The notes: a model not told the origin generated them from the letters alone. Counted from the first letter of the stretch, positions 1 to 7,440 are shown. The stretch is DNA of 26,925 bases from Velamenicoccus sp964471325 (GCA_964471325.1 CAYYFL010000018.1:1-26925), one strand, 5' to 3'. Made by a program: numbers and translations.

Positions 1-1
1 G

Positions 2-1078
2 CTGCTGTCGGCGGAAGGCTACGAGATGACGGATGATCCGAAGAAGGCGGATGTCCTCTTGTTCAACACCTGTTCGGTGCGCCAGCATGCGGAGGACAAG
101 GTCTGGAGCGAGATCGGCCGCCTGGGAAAGGGCAAGCGCAAGACCATTGGTTTATTGGGCTGTATGGCGCAGAACTACAAGAAAGAAGCCTTCAAGCGGT
201 CGCCCGATGTGGATATCGTGTGTGGTCCAAGCGAGATCGATAATATCGCTTTGTATCTTGAGGAGGCCCTGAAGAAGCGAGAGAACGTGCTGGCTGTCAG
301 GGAGCGTGCGCGCGCAGAGGAGATATATCACACCGGCTTTTATGAGAAAAAAGACCATGCTTATATCGTCGTCTCCGAGGGGTGCGATAATTTCTGTTCC
401 TATTGTATCGTGCCGCATGTGCGGGGCCGCCTGCGCCACAGGCCGGCAGACGAGATTGTCAGGGAAACCCAGGCGGCTGTTGATGCCGGTATAGCCAGCA
501 TTACTCTTCTTGGACAAAATGTCAGCGCCTACGGGGCAGAGTACAGAGAACAGAGTACAGAAAACAGGGGCTGCGGGTTCCCTGAGCTTTTGGAAAAAGT
601 CGCCAAGGTCAAAGGGCTCAAGAGTTTGTCGTTTATCACTTCGCATCCGAAAGACACAAAAAAAGAATTATTCGAAGCCATGCGGGATATCCCGGTGGTC
701 AGGAAGTATCTCCACATGCCGGCGCAATCAGGGTCGGACAGGGTCCTGGCCATGATGAACCGGGGATATACGGCCGAAAAATATCGCGAACTTGTAGACC
801 TCTACCGTTCCATTGTATATAATGGGGAACTGAGCTCGGACTTCATCGTGGGATTCCCGACAGAGACAGAGGAGGATTTCCGCGCGACATATGAGCTGGT
901 CAAGAACGTGCGTTTTGACTCGGCTTTTATCTTCAAGTATTCCGTGCGGCCGCACACGAAGGCCGCAGAGTTCCCTGACGGCGTCCCGCAGGCCACAAAG
1001 AAACGCAGGCATGCAGAGCTGCTGGAGCTCCAGAAAAGCATCTCTCAATCCTTAAAAAAGCATGCGAAAAAAGCATAA
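2..1078 (+). CDS. miaB: tRNA-2-methylthio-N6-isopentenyladenosine37 synthase MiaB (5' partial, no TRAM domain)
   Basis: Radical SAM methylthiotransferase that adds a methylthio group to i6A37 of tRNAs. The reading frame is open from the window edge; codons before the first ATG (position 26) continue the family's N-terminal domain (LLSAEGYEMTDDP then FNTCSVR), so the true start lies upstream. Visible are the N-terminal cluster cysteines (NTCSVR; GCMAQ), the radical SAM triad in EGCDNFCSYCIVP and the family HMPAQSGSD motif. Two oddities stand out. The protein stops soon after the radical SAM domain (LLELQKSISQ, then a Lys-rich tail), so the usual C-terminal TRAM tRNA-binding domain is missing. 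A short insertion encoded by a 14-bp tandem repeat lies at 537-564. Its end overlaps the next gene by 17 bases. MiaA, which makes its substrate, is encoded two genes downstream. Identity is secure; whether the short C-terminus is functional is unknown. Confidence 0.95.
   Translation: MLSAEGYEMTDDPKKADVLLFNTCSVRQHAEDKVWSEIGRLGKGKRKTIGLLGCMAQNYKKEAFKRSPDVDIVCGPSEIDNIALYLEEALKKRENVLAVRERARAEEIYHTGFYEKKDHAYIVVSEGCDNFCSYCIVPHVRGRLRHRPADEIVRETQAAVDAGIASITLLGQNVSAYGAEYREQSTENRGCGFPELLEKVAKVKGLKSLSFITSHPKDTKKELFEAMRDIPVVRKYLHMPAQSGSDRVLAMMNRGYTAEKYRELVDLYRSIVYNGELSSDFIVGFPTETEEDFRATYELVKNVRFDSAFIFKYSVRPHTKAAEFPDGVPQATKKRRHAELLELQKSISQSLKKHAKKA
537..564 (+). repeat. Two tandem 14-bp repeats inside miaB
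   Basis: CAGAGTACAGAGAA (537-550) is followed directly by CAGAGTACAGAAAA (551-564), one mismatch. It encodes a polar stretch (around EYREQSTENR) that falls between the family's NVSAYG motif and the following FPELLEKV helix, where MiaB proteins normally have only a short loop. Confidence 0.8.
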
Positions 1079-1853
1079 TATTATCTTTGTCCAGGTTCTC
1101 GGGGCGCTGTTGTCGGTTGGGGTGACGGCTTGTGCCGCGGCGCCGGCAGATGGCATCCTGGATAAGGCGCAACTTTTGTTTTTGCAGAGGCAGTATGTGC
1201 AGGCGATCGACGAATGCGTCAAGGCGGTCAAAGAGCATCCCGATAATCCGGCGATCATCTCCCAGGCCAATTATCTGACGGGCGCCAGCTACGTCAACCT
1301 CTTCGATTTCCTCACCGCCAAAAAGAACTTCCAGGTCATCGTCGACCAGTATAGCGGTTCTCCTTATTACGAGGACGCTTATATGGGCCTCGGGGACATC
1401 GAGTTCCTCCAGGAGAATTACGGCGAGGCCCTGAAGGTCTACGAGCAGTTCCTGCGCACGGATCCGTCGCCCAGGCGGCGCGCGACCCTTTATTTCCGCC
1501 TTGCGGAGATATACCTGAAACGGGGCGACCGGGAGTTGTTCAAAAAATATTACGACAAGCTCCAGAAGGAATTTCCCCTCTCCTTTGAGGCTAAAGACGC
1601 GCGCCGCCTCCAGGGATCCGGGTCTTATTATACGGTGCAGGTCGGCGCATTCACCAATTTCGACAATGCGCAGGAGTGCATCAATCAGCTCAAGGCGAAG
1701 GGATACAATGTTTATTCCGTCTTGTGCATGTTGTCCGGCAAAAAACTGTGCCGTATCCGCGTCGGCCGCTATGCGACGGAGAAAGAGGCTGAGGAAGCCA
1801 AAGGAAAATTGGAGTCGGACGGATTCCTTGCCAAGGTTTTTCCTTTGGAGTGA
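1062..1853 (+). CDS. TPR-repeat and SPOR-domain envelope protein (candidate lipoprotein)
   Basis: 263-residue exported protein, probably in the periplasm or anchored to a membrane. Residues about 5-24 form a hydrophobic signal segment ending VTAC, which fits a lipobox with Cys24; an ordinary AxA signal peptidase site just after it is the alternative. Residues about 30-180 hold tetratricopeptide-like helices (for example DKAQLLFLQRQYVQAIDEC and a second set near YEDAYMGLGDIEFLQENY). From about residue 188 a SPOR domain begins (YYTVQVGAFTNFDNAQE, ending VGRYATEKEAEEAKGKL); SPOR domains bind peptidoglycan stripped of its stem peptides, often at division sites. The layout resembles the CpoB/YbgF group but with SPOR in place of the usual coiled coil. 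The start overlaps miaB by 17 bases, suggesting translational coupling. The exact role is not known. Confidence 0.85.
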   Translation: MRKKHNIIFVQVLGALLSVGVTACAAAPADGILDKAQLLFLQRQYVQAIDECVKAVKEHPDNPAIISQANYLTGASYVNLFDFLTAKKNFQVIVDQYSGSPYYEDAYMGLGDIEFLQENYGEALKVYEQFLRTDPSPRRRATLYFRLAEIYLKRGDRELFKKYYDKLQKEFPLSFEAKDARRLQGSGSYYTVQVGAFTNFDNAQECINQLKAKGYNVYSVLCMLSGKKLCRIRVGRYATEKEAEEAKGKLESDGFLAKVFPLE

Positions 1854-1873
1854 ATGACGCCGGCCTATTTTGA

Positions 1874-2057
1874 GGAGAATAAACCCATTATAGGCAAAGT
1901 TAAGGAATCAACGTTGGCTCCTCGCTTGAACACTTGAAAATTTCCTCTCCGGCTGGCCAAGTCAGCCTTCGGGAAATTTCCTGCCTGGCAAAACATAGTT
2001 TTGCCGAAGCTCGGAGTTCATTTTGCAAGGAATCATCCATTATAGGCAAAATGAAGG
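1874..2057. repeat. Palindromic intergenic repeat, unit 1 (upstream of miaA)
   Basis: Homologous to 3016-3260 on the other side of miaA. It opens with GAGAATAAACCCA and a diverged copy of the core CCCATTATAGGCAAA (1884 on). It then holds an inverted repeat AAATTTCC/GGAAATTT (1938-1945, 1972-1979), a perfect hairpin GGCAAAA-CATAG-TTTTGCC (1987-2005), and a perfect 10-bp inverted repeat TTCATTTTGC/GCAAAATGAA (2017-2026, 2046-2055) that encloses a second copy of the core. It contains no believable gene. It takes up nearly all of the 1854-2090 spacer. Confidence 0.8.
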
Positions 2058-2087
2058 GATTATCAGTCGGGCTGGTAATCCCTTTTT
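2056..2087 (+). terminator. Intrinsic terminator-like hairpin directly before miaA
   Basis: GGGATTA (2056-2062) pairs perfectly with TAATCCC (2076-2082) and is followed at once by TTTTT (2083-2087). The miaA ATG is at 2091. It could end the miaB-SPOR transcript or act as an attenuator for miaA. Confidence 0.6.
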
Positions 2088-2090
2088 CTT

Positions 2091-3014
2091 ATGAAAGACC
2101 ACATTGTTGTGTTTATCGTCGGCCCGACGGGTTCAGGCAAGACGCAGGTGGGTTTGAACCTGTCTAAATATCTGCCTTGTGAATACATCTCCGCAGATTC
2201 CATGCAGATTTATAAAGGCATGGACATCATGACGGACAAGCTGGCCGCGCCTTTGCGCAGGAAATATCCTTACCATCTCCTGGACGTCATCCCGCCGTCA
2301 CAAGAATACAGCGTCGCCGCCTTCTGCCTTGCCGCCACCCGGAAGACGAGGGAGATCGTTAAAAGAAAAAAGGTCCCTGTCGTTGTGGGAGGGACAGGCC
2401 TTTATGTCCGTTCTTTTATCCATGGGATCTTTGAGGAGAAGTCCTCGGCCAGGATCCGTTCTTCGCTGGCACGTCTGGCCGCCGAAAAGGGGAATCCTTT
2501 CTTGCATCAGCGTCTGAACGAGGTGGATCCCCGGGCCGCCGGCCGCATCCATATCCATGACACCAGAAGACTCATCCGCGCCCTTGAGGTTTTTGAGATG
2601 ACGCGCCGGCCGATCTCGGAACTCCAACAAAAAAGGCAGGGGTTGGCTGCGGCTTATGACGTGCGCATCTTCGGCCTGGAAAGGGACCGGGCGGATTTGT
2701 ACGCCCGTATTGACCAGAGAGTGGATTTTATGGTCCATGGCGGCCTGTTGGATGAAGTCCGGCGCCTATTGAAGCGGAGCCTGGGCCGGACAGCCTCGCA
2801 GTGCATCGGGGTGCGCGAGATTGAAGGTTTCCTCAAAGGGCAATATGGATTGGAGGAGGCTGTGCGACTCATGAAGCGCAATACGAGGCATCTTGCCAAA
2901 AGGCAGATGACGTGGTTCTGCCGGGAGCCCGGGATTGAATGGATCAAGGTTGCCGCAGACGATGATTTGGCCCAGACCGCCAGAATGATTGCGGAGAGGG
3001 TAGCTCATGGCTGA
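2091..3014 (+). CDS. miaA: tRNA dimethylallyltransferase MiaA
   Basis: Transfers the dimethylallyl group from DMAPP to N6 of A37 in tRNAs that read UNN codons, giving i6A, the substrate of MiaB. It has 307 residues, normal for the family. The P-loop GPTGSGKT is at residues 11-18, followed by the substrate-binding SADSMQIYKGMDI segment, GGTGLYVRS, and the C-terminal QCIGVREIEGF and AKRQMTWF motifs. The ATG is chosen because the P-loop sits at the usual distance from it. No Shine-Dalgarno sequence is visible; a terminator-like hairpin ends three bases before the start codon. The gene is bracketed by copies of the same intergenic repeat. The order miaA then hflX recalls the miaA-hfq-hflX cluster of proteobacteria, here without hfq. 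Confidence 0.97.
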   Translation: MKDHIVVFIVGPTGSGKTQVGLNLSKYLPCEYISADSMQIYKGMDIMTDKLAAPLRRKYPYHLLDVIPPSQEYSVAAFCLAATRKTREIVKRKKVPVVVGGTGLYVRSFIHGIFEEKSSARIRSSLARLAAEKGNPFLHQRLNEVDPRAAGRIHIHDTRRLIRALEVFEMTRRPISELQQKRQGLAAAYDVRIFGLERDRADLYARIDQRVDFMVHGGLLDEVRRLLKRSLGRTASQCIGVREIEGFLKGQYGLEEAVRLMKRNTRHLAKRQMTWFCREPGIEWIKVAADDDLAQTARMIAERVAHG

Positions 3015-3015
3015 A

Positions 3016-3124
3016 GAGAATAAACCCAGCCTAAACGCCTCAAAATTCTCCTGCGATAATTTTGAGGCAGGCTGCGGAGTTCATTTTGAACGGAAAAGAA
3101 ACCCATTATAGGCAAAATGAAGGA
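3016..3124. repeat. Palindromic intergenic repeat, partial unit (downstream of miaA)
   Basis: It begins with GAGAATAAACCCA as in unit 1, then a perfect 11-bp stem GCCTCAAAATT/AATTTTGAGGC (3037-3047, 3058-3068). Next comes the shared GGAGTTCATTTTG block and the core CCCATTATAGG. The outer arms TTCATTTTG (3080-3088) and CAAAATGAA (3113-3121) pair perfectly. The internal hairpin differs from that of unit 1 while the flanks are conserved. Confidence 0.75.
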
Positions 3125-3260
3125 ATTAAACGTTGACTCCTCGCTTGAACACTTGTAAATTTCCTCTCCGGCCGGCCAAGCCAGCCTTCGGGAAATTTAC
3201 GGCGTAAGCTTGGAGTTCATTTTGAACGGAAAAGAAACCCATTATAGGCAAAATGAAGGA
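3102..3260. repeat. Palindromic intergenic repeat, unit 2 (overlaps the hflX start)
   Basis: The core CCCATTATAGGCAAAATG recurs at 3102 and 3238, a 136-base period against about 153 for the related pair upstream of miaA. Between the cores are the same CTCCTCGCTTGAACACTTG block and the inverted repeat TAAATTTCC/GGAAATTTA (3156-3164, 3191-3199). The final arms TTCATTTTG (3216-3224) and CAAAATGAA (3249-3257) enclose the last core; the right arm contains the hflX ATG. Confidence 0.8.
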
Positions 3261-4500
3261 ACGAGTTTTATTATTGACCGTCAGGTTTGATCTGGAGAAA
3301 AGACGCCGCGATATTGTCGAGGCCCAGCGTGAACTCAAAGAACTGGCCTTGACCGCAGGCGCCGATGTCGTCTTGGAAGAGGTGTGCCACAGGCCGGAGA
3401 CGACGCCTGATCTTTATATCGGCAAAGGCAAGGCCAGGCAGTTGGCGGATATTGTCGCCTCCGAAGAGATCGACACGGTGATCTTTAATCACGATTTGAG
3501 CGGCACCCAGCACAAGAACCTTGAAAATGTCTTGCAGGCCAAGGTCATCGATCGCACGCAGCTGATCCTGGATATTTTTGCCAGGCGCGCCCGCAGTCCC
3601 GAGGGAAAGGCCCAGGTGGAATTGGCGCAGCTGGAATACCGTCTGCCGCGGTTGAGCGGCAAAGGCACGGAATTGTCGCGGCTGGGCGGAGGTATCGGGA
3701 CAAGGGGCCCCGGCGAACAGAAACTCGAAGAAGACCGCAGGCGCATCCGCGAGCGCATCAAAAAACTCAAAGACGACCTGAAGGCCCTGGCCGTGCGGCG
3801 CAAGGCGCTCAGGGGCCGCCGCGACGAGATATCCCTGCCTACTATTGTTTTTGTCGGCTACACGAGCGCTGGAAAATCGACTCTTTTCAATGCCCTGACG
3901 CAGGGCGGCCAGACGGTAAGTGCAGGGCTGTTTACGACTCTCGATCCTTTGGCGCGTTCCCTGGCGCTTCCCAATCACCAGAAGGTCGTTTTCTCGGATA
4001 CCGTCGGTTTCATCCGCGATCTGCCGCACCACTTGATTGAGGCCTTTAAGGCGACCCTTGAAGAAGTCGTCCAGGCGGACCTTCTGGTCCACGTCCTGGA
4101 TATCGGCTCGCCTTACGTCAGCGAACACTATGCGTCCGTCTGTCAGGTCTTAAACGAGCTCGGCGCCCAGGACAAAAAGGTCGTTCTGGCACTAAACAAG
4201 ATCGATCTTTTGGAGGACGAAGAAGGCCCGGGCCGTTTTCAAAAGCAATACCCTGGCGCCGTGGCGATCTCGGCGCTTCACAAACGCAATCTCGACGAAC
4301 TTGTCAGGCATATTGAGAAAAGTCTGCAAGGGTATTCGTTGGAGACCAGCTTGAAGCTGCCGATCGCGCGCATGGATCTGGTCGATCTGATTTATTCCCA
4401 GGGCCACGTCAAAGACATCCGTTACGGCGAGGACGGCATTCGCGTGACGGCACTGTTGCCTGCGATCGTGGCCGAGAAGCTCAGAGAGTATGAGGTGTAG
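3253..4500 (+). CDS. hflX: Ribosome-associated GTPase HflX
   Basis: 415-residue GTPase that binds the 50S subunit and, in characterised bacteria, splits stalled or heat-damaged 70S ribosomes. The N-terminal HflX domain (residues about 20-130, YIGKGKARQLADIV and DRTQLILDIFA) leads into the RLGGGIGTRGPGEQKLE linker and a coiled coil. The G domain follows with GYTSAGKST (about residues 202-210), DTVGFI, NKID and an SAL motif. The start codon lies in the right arm of intergenic repeat unit 2, and the only Shine-Dalgarno-like bases (AGG, 3246-3248) belong to the repeat too. A role in heat recovery fits the chaperone genes that follow, though they have their own promoter. Function is confident. Confidence 0.96.
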   Translation: MKERVLLLTVRFDLEKRRRDIVEAQRELKELALTAGADVVLEEVCHRPETTPDLYIGKGKARQLADIVASEEIDTVIFNHDLSGTQHKNLENVLQAKVIDRTQLILDIFARRARSPEGKAQVELAQLEYRLPRLSGKGTELSRLGGGIGTRGPGEQKLEEDRRRIRERIKKLKDDLKALAVRRKALRGRRDEISLPTIVFVGYTSAGKSTLFNALTQGGQTVSAGLFTTLDPLARSLALPNHQKVVFSDTVGFIRDLPHHLIEAFKATLEEVVQADLLVHVLDIGSPYVSEHYASVCQVLNELGAQDKKVVLALNKIDLLEDEEGPGRFQKQYPGAVAISALHKRNLDELVRHIEKSLQGYSLETSLKLPIARMDLVDLIYSQGHVKDIRYGEDGIRVTALLPAIVAEKLREYEV

Positions 4501-4539
4501 ATTTTAGCTTCGCCGGTGGGAGGATCAGGAAATTAATTA

Positions 4540-4587
4540 ATTTGACAAAATTAGTTAAATGTGTTAAATTATTATCATAGGTCAAAT
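4540..4587. promoter_or_regulatory. Candidate operator: repeated GTYAAAT half-sites over the promoter
   Basis: GTTAAAT occurs at 4554-4560 and 4563-4569, GTCAAAT at 4581-4587, and the inverted form ATTTGAC at 4540-4546. Starts are 9 and 18 bases apart, so the direct copies lie on one face in a 9-base register. The sequence does not match the actinobacterial HAIR consensus (CTTGAGT-N7-ACTCAAG). Binding by the adjacent MerR/HspR-like protein is inference. Confidence 0.35.
4542..4569 (+). promoter_or_regulatory. Sigma70-type promoter of the merR/hspR-like-clpB unit
   Basis: Consensus -35 TTGACA (4542-4547), then a 16-base spacer and TTAAAT (4564-4569), or TAAATT with 17. The AT-rich spacer stands out against its surroundings. 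It would start transcription near 4576, shortly before the regulator gene. Confidence 0.65.
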
Positions 4588-4598
4588 AAGAGAAGGCC

Positions 4599-4853
4599 AT
4601 GAAGCCAAAGATAAAGATCTCGGAGTCCGACGCCGTTTATGCCATCGGCATCGTCAGTCAGCTTTTGCAGATGCCGGAATGGACCTTGCGCGCCCTCGAG
4701 AAAGAAGGCCTCGTCGCCCCCAAGCGCAAATTCAAGAAGATCCGTTTTTATTCCATGAAGGACATCAAGAGACTGGAGTACATCCATTACCTGATGGATG
4801 AGAAAGGCGTCAATATCAGCGGCGTCAAAGTGATTTTGGAGATGGAAGAATGA
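4599..4853 (+). CDS. HspR-like MerR-family transcriptional regulator
   Basis: 84-residue DNA-binding protein with one MerR-type winged helix-turn-helix domain: YAIGIVSQLLQMPEWTLRALE, the wing residues KKIRFYSMKDIKRLEYI, and the GVNISGVKVILEME segment typical of HspR. HspR proteins repress chaperone genes; the direct overlap with clpB (ATGA, start at 4850 inside the stop) supports autoregulation of a heat-shock operon here. The protein consists of almost nothing but the DNA-binding domain; the C-terminal extension found in many HspR proteins is absent. The start is the first ATG after a promoter, preceded by GAGAAGG. Assignment to MerR is firm, to HspR likely. Confidence 0.82.
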   Translation: MKPKIKISESDAVYAIGIVSQLLQMPEWTLRALEKEGLVAPKRKFKKIRFYSMKDIKRLEYIHYLMDEKGVNISGVKVILEMEE

Positions 4854-7432
4854 AGCCCGAAAATTTGACCGTAAAAACCCAGGAAGCTGTTGAGCAGGCG
4901 GTGACCGAAGCCAGGGAGCGCGGCCATCAGCAGGTGGATTGCCTGCATCTGGCCCTCGGCCTTTTGCGCCAAAAAGAAGGCGTTGTACCTCTTGTCGTTG
5001 AGAAGATGGGGGTCGGCGTCTATCCCTTGATCAAAAGGATCGAGGACGTCCTGAATACCTATTATCAGGTGCGCGGGACCCGGGGCGAGGTCTATTTTTC
5101 GCGGGAAGCCAACAGCGCTTTCGACAAGGCCAAGACGTATATGGAGATGCTCAAGGACAGCTATATTTCTGTCGAGCACTTGTTTTTGGCCTGTCTCGAC
5201 GTTGATGCCAAGCTGAGCGATATCCTGAGAGGCGCCGGCGTCGACAAAAACGGGTTTCTGGAGGCCCTGAAGGAAGTCAGGGGGGCCCAGCATATCACCG
5301 ACCAGAACCCTGAAGACAAGTTCCAGCCGCTTGAAAAATACGGCCGCGACCTGACGGAATTGGCCAACCGCGGCAAGCTTGATCCTGTCATCGGCCGCGA
5401 CGAGGAGATCCGCCGCGTGGTCCAGGTTTTGAGCCGCCGCACAAAAAACAATCCTGTTTTGATCGGCGATCCCGGTGTGGGCAAGACCGCCATCGTCGAA
5501 GGCCTCGCCCAGCGCGTCGCCCAGGGGGACGTGCCGGAGGGATTGAAGAACAAGCAGCTCATCGTTCTGGATATCGCCTCCATGGTCGCCGGTTCCAAGT
5601 TTCGCGGGGAATTCGAGGACCGGCTGAAAGCCGTCTTAAAAGAGATCCAGTCCAAAGAGGGCCAGGTCATCATTTTTATCGATGAGCTGCATACGATCGT
5701 CGGCGCCGGCGCCGCCGAAGGCTCGGTGGATGCCTCCAACATGCTTAAACCTGCTTTGGCGAGGGGCGAGCTGCGGTGCATCGGCGCGACGACGTTGGAC
5801 GAATACAGGAAATATATCGAAAAAGACAAGGCCCTGGAGCGCCGGTTCCAGCCGGTGTTCATCGGAGAGCCGTCGGTGGAGGACACCATCGCGATCCTGC
5901 GCGGCCTGAAAGAAAGATACGAGGTCCATCACGGCGTGCGCATCAAGGATGCGGCCTTGATCGCTGCGGCCGAGATGTCCCACCGCTATATCACCGAGAG
6001 GTTCCTGCCTGACAAGGCCATCGACCTGATCGATGAGGCGGCGTCGCGCCTGCGCATCGAGATCGACAGCCTGCCTCAGGAGCTTGACGAAGTCAAGCGC
6101 CGCAAGATGCAGCTGGAGATCGAGCGCCAGGCCATGAAGAAAGAGAAAGACAAGCCGTCTTTGGAAAGGCTTGAGAAGATCGAGAAAGAACTGGAGGGCT
6201 TGAAAACCCAGGAAGAAGGGTTGTCGGCGCACTGGAAGAAAGAGAAAGATGCGATCAGCGGCATCCGGGCGATCAAGACGGAGATCGAAGAGGCGAAGGC
6301 CGGTGAAAAGAAGGCGGAGCGTTCCGGCGACCTGGACCGTGTGGCGCAGATCCGTTACGGCGTGCTTGCCGGTTTGCAGAAAAAGCTGGATACGGCCAAC
6401 AAAGAACTGGCGGCCCTGCAGAAAGAAAAAGCCATGCTTAAGGAAGAAGTGGATGAGGAAGACATCGCGAGGGTCGTTTCCAAATGGACAGGCATCCCTT
6501 TATCCAAGCTGATGGAGGCAGAAAGCCATAAGCTTCTTGAGATGGAAGGGCGGCTTAAAGAACGGGTGGTGGGCCAGGACGAGGCGCTGGGGCTGGTCTC
6601 GGATTGCATCCGCCGTTCGCGCACGGGTTTAAGCGACCAGAACAGGCCTTTGGGCACATTTATCTTCATCGGGCCGACAGGCGTCGGCAAGACCGAGCTC
6701 GCCAAGTCGCTGGCGTGGTTTTTGTTCGACGACGAGAACGCACTCGTGCGTATCGACATGTCGGAATATACCGAGAAACATACGGTCTCGCGCCTCATCG
6801 GCGCACCGCCGGGATACGTCGGTTACGAGGAGGGGGGCCAGCTGACGGAGCGCGTGCGCCGGCGGCCTTACAGCGTCGTCCTTTTTGACGAGATCGAAAA
6901 GGCGCATCCTGAGGTCTTCAACGTTTTCCTGCAGATCCTGGATGACGGCCGCCTGACCGACGGCCAGGGCCGGATCGTCAATTTCAAGAACACGGTGATC
7001 ATCATGACGTCCAATATCGGCACCGAGCTCATCGGTGCCGAGAAGGACCGGCTTAAGGTGAAGGACAAGATCCAGCAGGCCCTCAAAGACCATTTCCGGC
7101 CGGAATTCCTGAACCGCATCGATGAGATCGTCATCTTCAAGCCGCTGGACGAGGCGGACATCCTGCATATCGTCGATATCCGGCTCAAGGAATTGCAGGC
7201 GAGGCTTGATGAGAAGCATATTTTGATTTCTGTGGACAAGGATGCTAAGATATTTCTCGCCAAGGAGGGGTTTGACCCTGTCTACGGCGCGCGTCCTCTG
7301 AAGCGTCTGATCCAGAAGCTGGTGCAGGACCCCATCGCCCTGGGGCTTCTTAAAGGGGATTTCGGCCCTGGAGATAGGATCGCGGTGAAGATGGGGAAAA
7401 AGGGATTGGAATTCAAAAAAGACCAAGGGTAA
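4850..7432 (+). CDS. clpB: ATP-dependent disaggregase ClpB
   Basis: 860-residue AAA+ chaperone that, with DnaK/DnaJ/GrpE, pulls polypeptides out of aggregates. The N-terminal Clp_N repeats (about 1-145) are followed by nucleotide-binding domain 1 with Walker A GDPGVGKT (about 206-213) and the IIFIDELHTIVGAG Walker B region. A charged coiled-coil middle domain (about 400-530) follows, then domain 2 with GPTGVGKT (about 608-615), the IDMSEY and GAPPGYVGYEEGG motifs, and the C-terminal Clp domain (YGARPLKRLIQ). The middle domain separates ClpB from ClpA and ClpC. The start codon overlaps the stop of the HspR-like gene. Length and motifs are normal. Confidence 0.97.
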   Translation: MKPENLTVKTQEAVEQAVTEARERGHQQVDCLHLALGLLRQKEGVVPLVVEKMGVGVYPLIKRIEDVLNTYYQVRGTRGEVYFSREANSAFDKAKTYMEMLKDSYISVEHLFLACLDVDAKLSDILRGAGVDKNGFLEALKEVRGAQHITDQNPEDKFQPLEKYGRDLTELANRGKLDPVIGRDEEIRRVVQVLSRRTKNNPVLIGDPGVGKTAIVEGLAQRVAQGDVPEGLKNKQLIVLDIASMVAGSKFRGEFEDRLKAVLKEIQSKEGQVIIFIDELHTIVGAGAAEGSVDASNMLKPALARGELRCIGATTLDEYRKYIEKDKALERRFQPVFIGEPSVEDTIAILRGLKERYEVHHGVRIKDAALIAAAEMSHRYITERFLPDKAIDLIDEAASRLRIEIDSLPQELDEVKRRKMQLEIERQAMKKEKDKPSLERLEKIEKELEGLKTQEEGLSAHWKKEKDAISGIRAIKTEIEEAKAGEKKAERSGDLDRVAQIRYGVLAGLQKKLDTANKELAALQKEKAMLKEEVDEEDIARVVSKWTGIPLSKLMEAESHKLLEMEGRLKERVVGQDEALGLVSDCIRRSRTGLSDQNRPLGTFIFIGPTGVGKTELAKSLAWFLFDDENALVRIDMSEYTEKHTVSRLIGAPPGYVGYEEGGQLTERVRRRPYSVVLFDEIEKAHPEVFNVFLQILDDGRLTDGQGRIVNFKNTVIIMTSNIGTELIGAEKDRLKVKDKIQQALKDHFRPEFLNRIDEIVIFKPLDEADILHIVDIRLKELQARLDEKHILISVDKDAKIFLAKEGFDPVYGARPLKRLIQKLVQDPIALGLLKGDFGPGDRIAVKMGKKGLEFKKDQG

Positions 7433-7440
7433 AGAGATTC

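Noticed and set aside
152..646. 164-residue ORF on the minus strand
   Set aside because: It lies antisense to miaB, has no recognisable family, and its frame is open only because of the base bias of the real gene.
1934..2167. 77-residue ORF upstream of and into miaA
   Set aside because: It runs through the palindromic repeat and then into miaA in the wrong frame; nothing protein-like is kept.
3222..3248. Promoter inside the repeat before hflX (TTGAAC ... TATAGG)
   Set aside because: The spacer is only 15 bases and both boxes are weak; the same bases appear in other repeat copies without a gene behind them.
1874..3260. CRISPR array or integron attC sites
   Set aside because: Repeats are few, of uneven length, and lack regular spacers; there is no cas gene or integrase. 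The arms do not show the paired R and L boxes of attC.
4540..4587. Actinobacterial HAIR operator
   Set aside because: The half-sites and their spacing do not match CTTGAGT-N7-ACTCAAG; kept only as an unnamed candidate operator.
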